Below are positions 11,718-22,070 of a DNA stretch of 64,000 bases, one piece after another. The position numbers and the translations under genes were made by a program. This DNA is from Wuchereria bancrofti (lineage: Eukaryota > Nematoda > Chromadorea > Rhabditida > Onchocercidae). Positions within the stretch are counted from its first letter, which is position 1, and every line of letters starts with the position of its first letter. A model generated the notes under the pieces. The model had not been told where the DNA came from, did not search any database, and saw only the letters and a program-made list of their open reading frames with translations. Where the stretch lies: contig SSBO01000001.1 of assembly GCA_005281725.1 (NCBI GenBank), positions 3,456,399-3,520,398 of the forward strand, read 5' to 3'.

Positions 11718-14233
11718 TTAAAGACCGCCATAAGGATTTGCATTCACGAGTCGCCTCATGCGACGGGTATTACGATCTTGATCACGCATTTTCTTTTCGA
11801 TTTCAGCATCTGTAAGTGTTTCCAAGAACGGTCCCCAAACATCAGCATCTGCAGGATTCCGAAAGGGGCAATCTACCGTTGGCAAAGGAGACTCACTAAA
11901 CATTAAAAACTGCTTAAAATTTCCTTACGATGAAAATATGAGTCATATATATATATATATATATATATGTACTAACAAATGCAAAAATCTAACCATAATA
12001 CCTAATCTACTTCGTAACAAAAGAGACTGATAAAAAGTAAATATGATATAATCAAAATATGAAATCAGTATCACGATTTCGTGATTGCAACTATAAGCTC
12101 AAGCTTATTCAGCCAAGTTCAAAATAGTGTCAGATACATAGCATCGTAAATAAGTTTCTTTAAAAAGTTGAAACCTGTAAGCATAGGTTTTTTGATTCCA
12201 TGATAACTGCCCACGGATAGAATAACTTATTGCAGCAACAAATTCTCCTCCAAGACCCAATTCAGAAGCTAACTTTGAGGCGAACCATTCCGGATTGTTC
12301 ATCTCTTCACTCATGTCCCACTCAAACTGATCAACCAAAGACTGATTACCGACGTGAATATTTAATTTTAACAGTGCTCGCTGATCACTTAAAGCTGTAT
12401 CGACAGGGGCTGCTTCCCCCGCCGCCTGAAATACAGAAGAGCTTCTGACTCTTGTGTGCAGTACTTAAGATTTTCAAATAAAATCATCTATCTTATTCAA
12501 CCATTCAAGTAAACCCACAATGTCCCCTGTTGAACAACACGGTGAATTAACTACTAATCGGGTAACCAACAGATGGAAAATATAGCAGTAGAAAGTTACT
12601 AAAAATAAGATCACAATCTGACTTCAATTTGCTGATGTATAGCTTGCGCAATGGCATTCTGAAAAGTTCCTGTGGGTAAATCGAGATCATCACACATTGT
12701 TTCAGCTAAAATTTCTGGCGTTATCAGCTTTTCGTTGCGATTATAACAAAATGTATCGCGCAGCTTCACACCTTCCAATTCCATATCCAACCTGAAAAAA
12801 AAAATCACAAAAGAGATCAAAAGGGAACAATAGAAAAAGCCAATTATTAAATTGTACCATATTATCAAATATCCTTAAAAAAGGTAATGCCTTATAGGTA
12901 TTAGCTCCTCAGATTGGTCGGCATTGTCCAAAATTCTTTTATACATGTCCAGATCATCTGGTGACGAAGCGAAATCACGCGTTTTCATATGCCCACGTGC
13001 ATGTGCCACTGGTGTAGAACAAGGAACACTTTCTAGATGATGTGAACCGCTGCTTACCTTCAACATGCAATTAGTTCAAAGTTTTCGCAGTGCAACTACA
13101 TACCAGTCTTCTTTTCACAAATTACCTACTTTTCCATTTCAAAAAAAAACTACTTCCTGAGTAGGTATTACAAAAAGTTAAGTATAAGGTATAGAAAAAT
13201 CTGATTTATCTACATCAATAATAGTAATTCAGTGTTTTCCACAACTAGGATATTACTGAAAAACAGTGAATAAATACCAGTTCTCGTAATGCGACATAGG
13301 TTCACTTTCATTGCTGATTTAGGACTATCAAACCTACTTTGACTTATCGATCCAGATTACTTATTTAATAAATTTTGGAGTATCCAGAACATAAACCAAC
13401 TTGAACTTAATTTGACGAAACAAGTAAACTATAATTACGTAAATCTAACCACTACCGATTACTAAAACATACTTGCTGTCCAAGCCATGGCCCTGTTCCA
13501 GATCGCGTTGATTTCATTGGAGTACCATTAAGAGCAGTGGTGCTCCCTGATGACATACCACTATTTGCTGTACCAGTGCCTCCCGAACGGTACTTCTCTT
13601 CATTTCCCATCAAAATTTCATCAACCTTAAATATTTTATTGCTGCTGTTGACAACAGCATCTGAGTATGATCCGCAATTCCCTTACAAAATGCAGGTTTT
13701 GCAAGTAACAAAAAATTTCGACTAATAATTTAGCATCTATTTGGAAAGACGAAACTTTACGTATTTAAAAGGTAATAATAATGCAAATCCTTTTTATAAA
13801 AATTGAGAGACAGGTCACACCTCACAAGCCTTCACCAGCATAATATTAGTATTCAAGAAAGATGATGGACAAGCCATTTCTTGCATTTTTCGTTTCTCTT
13901 CCAAAGTTGCCATACGTTTCCATAATTGTGGAAACCTTTTGTATAACGAACCACGGTGATATCGCATGTACTGTCCCACCTAGAATTCACGCCAAAGCGT
14001 CATACAAAAATGTTTAATAAAATCTTGAGAAGAGTAAAACTTCTCCGCAAAGAGAACTGGATACCAAACCATTATATGTATAGCAACCTCCTTCGCGATT
14101 TTAACTGCAGTACTATATGTAAAAAACGTGTCGTAGCTATATTACCAACCTCAGCACCGATGTAGTAACGCTCCCCCGAATCATCGATAGAAAATGACTG
14201 CGGTCGATCACCATAGAATTTCATTTTCGGCAT
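11718..14233 (-). CDS. snfc-5: SNF5/SMARCB1 core subunit of the SWI/SNF remodelling complex
   Basis: Exons at 14150-14233 ([18 protein letters not shown], ending YYIGAE), about 13980-13823 ([19 protein letters not shown]), about 13630-13472, about 13057-12891 ([12 protein letters not shown]), 12791-12618 (first SNF5 repeat: [23 protein letters not shown]), about 12425-12180 (second repeat: [40 protein letters not shown]) and about 11895-11718 ([33 protein letters not shown]). Order and length match the vertebrate protein. It is a nuclear chromatin-remodelling subunit that contacts the nucleosome acidic patch through its C-terminus. The intron at 12792-12890 starts with GC, not GT. This is the first gene of the minus-strand trio and stands head-to-head with TMEM33. 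The frame stays open upstream of 14233, so an earlier start is possible. Confidence 0.95.
11949..11968. repeat. (TA)n microsatellite
   Basis: About ten TA units in the last intron of SNF5. Confidence 0.85.
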
Positions 14234-14427
14234 GATGATGGCAATGAGAATATCCGAGCTTAATCTCAAAAATGCATATGTGTTCATGCAAATAAAATAC
14301 AGAAAAAAAAAAGTATATTCCACGACCTATACGAATTACCAACCAAGATAGAAAGGTTGACAGACAAGACATATATGCCAAAACTAATCTCCCATCTAAA
14401 TGATTTTGTAACCTTATTTATAGCTCT

Positions 14428-14456
14428 TCACAACGTGACACTACCTCACGTTGTGA
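14428..14456. repeat. Perfect 11-bp inverted repeat, 7-nt spacer
   Basis: TCACAACGTGA, spacer CACTACC, then TCACGTTGTGA, exact reverse complements. It sits between the divergent SNF5 and TMEM33 starts, so a dimeric factor site or a stem-loop in a 5' leader are both possible. Confidence 0.8.
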
Positions 14457-15059
14457 CCTCTAACAACATCGTCCCGAATCCTTGCATTGGAAATGGGGCA
14501 AAGCATGTCACAATGAGACATCCGATAAGTATGAAGCGTTTGTCCTTATGCTGAGAGAAGGAAACATGAAAAGTGTGTGCCACATGTGGAGAAGCAGGCA
14601 GGAAGGCAAAATCAAAATTTTTGTTGCCCCCTCCTCCTTTTTTGGTTTAGAGTCAACTAACCGGGGAGATCAAATCACTCGGATAGGCTTCACGTTCGGA
14701 TTACGAGAACGTTTAGGGTGAAGTGCATTAGTCGTGTGAGTCACGCATCCCTCCTTGTGATATGATAACTAGCGTGACTTGCGTGTTGATCACTTGTAGT
14801 TAATACAGTTCCTCTTCTTTCACTTGAATTTTTCCATTTTTGTTTTTCATGCGAATCATTTGCTGTCAGCAGTGCACAATCCTTTGACAACTGCTTTGAA
14901 TGGTTTTGAATTGCGCGAGAGTGAGATGAGTGTTCACCACCGACTTACTAAAAAGAAATATGGTCACCTGCTAAGCTGTGCGTTAATTTGTAGATTGGCT
15001 CCTGGTGAAAGTAGCCTTAGTGATATTAACCCGTGCAAAGTATCTTTACATACTTGTTT

Positions 15060-15062
15060 CAG
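15060..15062 (+). promoter_or_regulatory. Candidate trans-splice acceptor of TMEM33
   Basis: TTGTTTCAG ends 17 nt before the TMEM33 ATG at 15080. A normal 5' UTR intron would look the same. Confidence 0.45.
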
Positions 15063-15079
15063 ATCGCTGCTGTTTTATT

Positions 15080-17651
15080 ATGGTTGAGATTCATGAGGAA
15101 AGTACTACTCGTCATGATGGTTCGTCACCACCATCCAGTAGTTCACCTTCTGGCGAAAGTTCATCAGCGCATTCTTACGTGCGAGGACAGTCAACATTAG
15201 TAGTACGTTCCCAATACAGCTCCCATTATTTTCGATCTTGCAAACGATAAAAACTTAGTAATCCAACCGTAATATGATGGATTCTAACTACATGAAAATC
15301 TTTGCCTAAAGTGTGATGTATATAATGTACAGGAGATTTTAAGGATTACACTTGAATTTGAAACTACCAGAAACTTTGGGTCGAATTTTTAGTAGTCTTG
15401 GAACAACAAAGTAAAAATTGAAATTTTTTATAGTGAGCCCAATAAAAGGCTAGCACATCTCCAGGAATGCACTGACTCTGTTGATTATTGATTAATTTAA
15501 TATGGTCAAGAAGTCGTTAAGTCATGGGCTTGTAACCAGCCGGAAGGATGAATCACCGAACATTTTTGATCATTTAAATAGAATATTTGATTAGGTAGTG
15601 TAATTATAAGGAATAAACCTTATTTCAGGATTCATTTATTCTTAGTTTATAATTCATATTCACGACACTAAAAATTTCGTACTTCCTTTGAGTGGGTGCA
15701 ATACTTTCTAAATACTGCCGTTTGAAAACAGTAGAAATATTATTCTCAACTTCCTCTAAGATGTATATGTATTCATGTTTCAGGATTTCTTGAAATCCCG
15801 TCAAACAGACGTTATTCTTTTCTTGACAAGAATTGTAACCGTCTTATGTACGTTATATTTTATTTTACCGTTCGGTGCTCGAAGTTCTCAATATTCAGCT
15901 TATTCAAAAGCGTTCGCAGCGGGTACGCATTTTCTCTTTCTGTCTTCAAGTTTTTGAGGATCACGTGGCATGATCTAATTTATTTTTTGTGGTTGTGATC
16001 ACTTCAACTACAAATATGAGTGAAGTATAAAATATATTAGAGACAAATGTGTAAATAAAGATACAGCATGAATAAATACGTTTAGAATAAAAGCAGGAAA
16101 ACATTGTGGAAGTTGTTTCTTATCTGCCTGTAGTTTGACGTTATTTTAGCTGCTGCTACGAATGCTCTTCGCGTACATCAACGTGTTGGAGGATTGCGTT
16201 TCACTCGAGAGTTCTTGTCCGTGATACTTATGGAAGATTCGTGCCACTATCTTATTTACTCCGTCTTGTTCATAACTTCAGTTCCAGTTACTAGTATGCT
16301 TATTATCTGTTGTACATTTTTATAAGTTTGATAAAATAAGCGAATTGGCAGCCTATAAAATTATTTTGTTCTGCAGAAATATTTCAAAACAGTCAGCTGT
16401 TCTACAACCAATGTCAATCGCTATAAGCAGTGATGTAATTCGAAATTCTCAGTTGTACTCCAAGTAGTTAGGGCATGTAGCAGTAGGCATGTAGCTGACA
16501 ACATTTAGAATACGCAAACAATAGATAAAAAGACACAATAATTTTATGTAATGAAATCTTTCTTTTCAGTGGCACTTATGCCAATATTTTTATATGGATT
16601 GTTGCACACCGTCAATTTCATCACACAGATATGTTATGCACTGGGGAAAGCAACGAATGTGGCTGACAAAGTGTCTGAGTTAACACGGCAACATACGCAG
16701 AATCTTTTGGGAATTATTGCATGTTCTGAAATCTTTTTAATGCCAATGCTTGTTGCTATGGTATTCGTGTAAGTCTTTGTTGATCGGTTTGGTTGTTTTC
16801 TGTGGTTTAATTCTGCATATATTGCAGTTGAAAGTTAATCTGGAACTGCTTTATACAATCTTTGTCTGTTAATCATTTATAAATCCCAACTAAAGATAAT
16901 AATGCATTGAAATCTATCGATCATTTTGGTTTACTAGCGGTGGAACACTTAATCTCTCAACCTATTTGTTTATGCAATCATGTTCAAATTTAACAAATGC
17001 ATGTTAATTGAATTGGTAATCACAGATCATCCTTAGATATACAGCATAACTTTGTTATCTAAAAACCAACAATAAGAAACATGTTCTTAATTTAATGCAC
17101 TTAATGTTTTCAGGGGTAAGGCTTCGTTCTTTCTGCCATTCATATATTACCGATTTATAATGTTGCGTTATGTATCTCGCAGGAACCATTCTACAAAGTA
17201 TTGTTTTTACACGATTTATAAAAAAGTTGGCCACTGTTATATTTAAATAATGTGACACAGAACCTGTTGCGAATGCTGCACACAGTCATAAATAGACGTT
17301 AGATACTTCTATTAGCCTAAATTTTTATTGAATTCATAACATTTATATGAACTAACTTGTTTGAAGCGTTAGACATATTTTTGTTGATGATATAATAACT
17401 CAATATTTCATAGTGTTTTTTCCTGCTTTTTTTCCAGTCTTTTGCTATAGATGTGTGAGCCATTCGGAATTAATCGATAGAAATTGTTATTCGAAGATTT
17501 ACTGATTATAGCTTTCAGATTGGTTTTCTATCAGCTTCGTGTTTCTCTTGAGCAAGCTGTGTCGAGTCCTAACTGTCCACAGATGATTCGTAATGCAGTG
17601 CATTCCGTTATCAGTGTCACTTGCCGATTATGTCCTACATCAATTCAATAA
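15080..17651 (+). CDS. TMEM33/Pom33-family endoplasmic reticulum membrane protein
   Basis: Exons at 15080 to about 15202 (Ser-rich N-terminus), 15784-15922, 16150-16293, 16570-16768, 17114-17197 and 17519-17651. The order of motifs matches TMEM33: FLTRIVTVLCTLYFILPFG (membrane span), NALRVHQRVGGLRFTREFLS, LMEDSCHYLIYSVLF, the second span with MPIFLYGLLHTVNF, LLGIIACSEIFLMPMLVAMV, FIYYRFIMLRYVSRRN and CPQMIRNAVHSVISVTCRLC. The family shapes tubular ER and, in yeast, helps place nuclear pore complexes. The first exon is longer and more Ser-rich than the human N-terminus. The TAA stop lies inside an AATAAA at 17647-17652, which would give an extremely short 3' UTR if that signal is used. Confidence 0.92.
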
Positions 17652-18650
17652 AAAGTGTGGTTTTCATGCCGAATAATTTCCATTTCCAACTTTTTCACGG
17701 TTTTTAGTGTTAGATTTTAGCAGTTTTATGGATCAAGCTTGATCTCTTCGTTATCGTAAATGTTGTTTGTGTTGGCTTTACATGTTGCTTTGTTCTTATT
17801 TTGTGTTGGTAAACTTTTCCATCATTTTTGAAGACTTTATAGTTCTTCCTGACCTTTCTACTTTTAAGTTGGATTTTTTGCCGTATTGTAATCGATCAAT
17901 AAAATTTATTATGCAGAAAAATTTTGATAGCTATGTATTTAAATGGGAGTGTATCCTTTTATGGTAGTTTGCCATTCAGGGAGAACTGTTCATCGCAATT
18001 TGAAGTCTCAGTTGAGAATGGAATTGTCGATTCAATCTGAAATCAGTCAGTAATTTATTTTAAGACATTAATCGTAGCATGGCTAACATTACATCTCGTT
18101 ACTGTAAAGTTTGTGAAGAAGCTACAAAAATATGACTAGGTATTACCTTATTGCTGTGTATGACGAGCGATTCATACGGAATTGGGTCAGCGGCTGGCAG
18201 GGCATCCCGGCAAATGGGAAGTGAGAAACAAAGGCTAATAATGCATTTGAAATATTTTCAAAACGGGGTGTAGTGGTTTGTGAAGCTCATTATCAATTCA
18301 TGGTCCAGAGAACGATCTACAAGAAATGATTTGTAATTAACAATTAACAAGTCAATTAATTGAAAGGATACTTAAGCATGAGGATTTGGTAATTGATTTT
18401 TAAACATCTTCTATGTGGAGCACATACTTCGCTGTTGTATTACATCACTGAAGAAGAATCACTGCAGGTGAGACAGCGAAGAGTGGGCTAATTGTTATGC
18501 GTCCCACAACACCCATTCAGTGCATCTCACTTTTACAAATATTGACACAATGACTCAGGTAGTAAAGTAAATGCATCACATTGTAAGCATTGGAGCGCAT
18601 TTCTTCTTCGCTGTCATTCTAGTTATCTCATTCATCTCCTTTCAATTGCA
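17652..18650. other. Intergenic, TMEM33 to the four-span protein gene
   Basis: About 1 kb with no recognisable exon, RNA gene or repeat. The next same-strand gene has its first exon at 18651. Confidence 0.5.
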
Positions 18651-20161
18651 ATGGTTATGCCCACGCAGTTAATTATTTGTGCAACCATCAAAATTCTCAT
18701 TGTTGTAAGTGTTTTTCTTATTAATCAGATATAGATGAGGAATGAATTAGTGAATAAATTCATCTCGTTCTTGGTACCTTTCTATATGTAAAATGTGTGG
18801 TTGGCTAGGAGACATTAATTTATATCAACTTCTACAATTACAATTAATTAATTACGGTTGTGCATCATAATGTGGTGTGAGGAGATGCGATTCGGTGTTG
18901 CATTTCAGTTATTTGTGCTGAAGAAGTGATTTCTATTGATTGTGACGTTAAGATGCATGAGTTGAATATCATGCTGAAATTTTAGCTCTTCTGCGATCTC
19001 CGAAATCATCTTGCATCAATGCTGAATAGGAATAATTGATTTAGAAATAACACATATTGATGTATGCAATAATGTGCAGATGTAGCTTTATCCCACTTGA
19101 GTTAAAAATGACAAATCTGAAAATTTCATCTTAATTTAATAAAATAGAAGCTGTCTAATTGCGAAGCTTGCTTGCAATAATTTTATGGATAAAAAAATTT
19201 GTGATTTTTTAAATTTCTTCTCCGCGTTATCTCCAACAATTTTACCGTTGCGTAATTCACTGCAGTAATTTCAGATATTGACAATAGTAGTGCTGGTTCT
19301 ACTCGACCCGGAATATGCAGTAGCGTATATTTCCGTGAACTATGAAATTGTCCTCATTTATATCATTTCGTCACTTACTCTGCTTCACTGCACCGTTTCC
19401 ATTATTATGTATGTTATTGCACATCGTCAAAAAATGGGCGAAAGAAGAGTGATATCCCTTACAAACTGCTCTATCACTGCAAGTTATATGTTTATTTTTT
19501 CCAGATTGTTAAAGTTTGGCTATTCGGTCATTGAAAGTAACCCTTTTAAATGCTGATTTACTTTTGCATATCAAAAGGAATGAATTCTATCATTCCCTTT
19601 GATGTACATTTCAGACTGAAGAAGAATGCGATATTTAGTGTCTGGGGATCAATATAATTATGATTCAGGAAGTGGTATTCGCCGGTGCAGGAATGATTGC
19701 ATGGATTCTGGTATGCGGTATCGGTGGGACTATTTCTCAGCGAACTATCATTGAAACTGGAGAACGTTTCGGATGGATTGCTGTAGGTTTTCTCTTTTTC
19801 CCATAAGTTTTCTAGATTTAATTGATATCTTGAATTTTAAGATTCAGCGGTATATTTTGATAAATTACCTTTGTTTGCAGAAGTCTCAAAATATTTCTGC
19901 TCTTTACTTTTTCTTTTTTCCTAATTAATTTACTGTATTTAAGGAGAAAAGATATATATTGTCTTTTGATAATTTCATTTATAATCATATTCTGATTATT
20001 TGTATTTGTTGCAATTATAGGCATGTGCTGGTGTCATTGTATCGTTGTATCTGGCGATAATGGCACTTTTTTGTCTAAACCTTATAACGGAAAAAGTGTT
20101 CAGTCCCGAACGGAACAACAAGTATATTAGGGCACATTATCCTCGTGATTCAAGGATATAA
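18651..20161 (+). CDS. Four-span membrane protein, MARVEL-like topology, unrecognised
   Basis: Four in-phase exons: 18651-18704 (MVMPTQLIICATIKILIV), 19275-19448, 19669-19782 and 20021-20161. The product is about 160 residues. Four hydrophobic segments can be read, approximately at residues 8-27 (split by intron 1), 38-65, 79-100 and 112-135. Between spans 2 and 3 is a short basic loop (HRQKMGERR). The tail after span 4 is polar (EKVFSPERNNKYIRAHYPRD). This is the layout of MARVEL or tetraspan vesicle proteins, but I see no family signature and no tetraspanin CCG, so the assignment is topology only. The donor after exon 2 (GTGATA) is weak. An in-frame open stretch precedes 18651, so the start could lie further upstream. 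Confidence 0.6.
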
Positions 20162-21943
20162 AAGATCCAAACCATGCCATTTGCGTATTTCCGGAATCAA
20201 TATGATCGGTTTCAAGATTATTGTTTACTTTTCGATGTTTAGCCATGCCTATTTGGAACTGTGATTGCTTATGTACACTTATATCTACACATGCAAACAT
20301 TATATATATTATTTATTATTATTATTACTAACTATTATTTCTGGTGGGTTAATTGGATTACTGTGTTGTTCATTTTAGTGATTTGATTGTTAACAGCGTT
20401 AACTGCTAGCATTAATTACAAGGGAAATATATCTCTTTATCACTTGTTTTATCAGTTAATTTTCCCAAGAAAATGATGTTTTACCATTACTGTTTAGAAA
20501 TGAAATTTTAGAAAAGAAAATTTAAGTTAAGCGATTTACTATTCTAGATTCATCTTTTCAAAATTTTGATGTGTGATAATTTTTTTATTCCATGTCGTAG
20601 TTGCCATATTTATTGTTCTTTCCTCGTTTATATTCGCTAGTAACACGAAATTATCTATCAATTCCTTGAAGAATTCCCTCGTTAACGTAAAATCGAAACG
20701 CGTAGTACCAAGTATTAAAAATTCCACTTGCCATATTTGGTGTGCATGTAATACGCCAGCCGCAGTTCACATTAGATATGGTTGTTCATCGCTGATTTTA
20801 TTTAATTAATCTTTAAAATAATAAAAATCCATTTTTAAAAAGATCAGAACCAATCTAAGAAGGTGGGAATCATTTTGAAACAACAAGGTTTTGGCGTTTC
20901 CTTTTGAATTATGGTTTAGACATTATTGATATAATACTTTTATCCTGTCTGGTGAGTACGGATAAGTTGTATATGATACGAAAACATAGTTCCGCCTTTA
21001 TCGACGTGCTTCAGAAATAAATGTCATATATAGAAAAACACTGCAATGATATACAACATATACATAAAGTTCAGGGAAATTATGGATGCAGTGGGAACTT
21101 TGGCCTCAACTACTTACGACCAAATCTTAAGTATTCATGCTTCCTCTTCCCAAAACGCAAATATTCGTGTTTTCTCTTACCAAATCGCAGATATTCGTGT
21201 TTCCTCTTTTCGATATCCTGCACGTCGTCTATTGTCACACCTGTAATCACTGCTACAACATTCAGCTAATTAGTATAAATTTTTTGACATGTGATGTATT
21301 TTATTACTAATGAGCAAAGTTTCAACAGATGATAAAACTAATTGTTTTGGACATTTGGGCTTATAACTACAAAGATTCGAATGCACGGTGAGCAACTTTG
21401 TTCTACGATCCAAATCAACCAATGGTAAAGTTTCTAGCTGAGAAAGCAAGATAAATTTAAAAAAAAGACAGTCGAAAATTTTTGATATCGTCAAAGCACA
21501 ATTTTGAATGTCGCAAAATTCTGAGATTATTATTCGAGTTTTATCATCTAATTATCCTAAAAACAATTAAAAAAAGACAGGTCTATGGATTTCATTTATC
21601 ATAACTGAAATAGATATTAGGTCTTAGACTTACTTATTGATAACCTAGTTCTCATCCAATGGAAAAGAGACCGATTAAATAAACGGAGTTAAAATGGTAT
21701 GCAGATCTTTATTATCTCAATATTCCGAAATTTAAGCCTTTTCATTTAATCGAAATTTCAGCTCTTTTATTTCATCAGTAGCAAAATTTCATCATCTAAA
21801 ATGAATCAATCATTCGATGAATTAATTCACTTTCTTTGTTAAATTAATTACTTTCCAGAGAACAATGATAACACGGCGTTGAAATAATAATAGGCAGGAA
21901 AAGAAAATTACTCAAAATAATTTTTAGAATTGTGAGATTGTAC
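20162..21943. other. Gene-poor region with a short tandem repeat
   Basis: AT-rich. A non-ATG open frame at 20573-20809 (+) would begin with a hydrophobic stretch and has three Cys near its end, but no ATG or acceptor supports it. The only repeat seen is the 30-bp array at 21120-21209. Confidence 0.4.
21120..21209. repeat. Three-copy 30-bp tandem repeat
   Basis: Copies at 21120-21149, 21150-21179 and 21180-21209, each starting CCAAA and containing TATTC, TG and TTYTCTT blocks. Because 30 is a multiple of 3, the plus-strand frame through it (ORF 21021-21269) repeats a ten-residue unit with the core KYSCFLFP. Coding status is unproven. Confidence 0.85.
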
Positions 21944-22070
21944 CTTCATTAGCTAAAAGTTTCTCAACGTCCTTGGAAACAAAAGTGCCAAGCTGAGCCA
22001 ATAATGATGAACTTTCATACAATTCACATAATAACACCTTGCCATTTTCTTCAGTAGATGTTGCAAATAC
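21944..22070 (-). CDS. Probable exon of a secreted or hypothetical protein
   Basis: The exon has a good acceptor (TTGTATTCAG) and a good donor (GTACAATC) and an open frame encoding VFATSTEENGKVLLCELYES and on to LLANEG. Composition is more protein-like than the surrounding AT-rich sequence. I do not recognise the family. It may belong to the gene whose signal-peptide exon is at 25546-25647 on the same strand, 3.5 kb away. I could not bridge the phases, so the link is inference. Confidence 0.35.

Larger units (their letters stand above)
14234..15079. promoter_or_regulatory. Divergent promoter region between SNF5 and TMEM33
   Basis: About 850 nt separate the two divergent starts. The part from about 14420 to 14720 is richer in GC than the flanks. 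It holds a perfect dyad at 14428-14456 and no convincing exon, although short ORFs cover parts of it. Confidence 0.5.

Noticed and set aside
14824..15087. Plus-strand ORF of 87 residues upstream of TMEM33
   Set aside because: It is out of frame with TMEM33 and lies before the TTTCAG acceptor at 15062, so it is promoter or leader sequence.
20573..20809. Plus-strand frame with a signal-peptide-like start and C-terminal cysteines
   Set aside because: First codon is G-T-G with no in-frame ATG and no acceptor, and the hydrophobic stretch can be explained by T-rich sequence.
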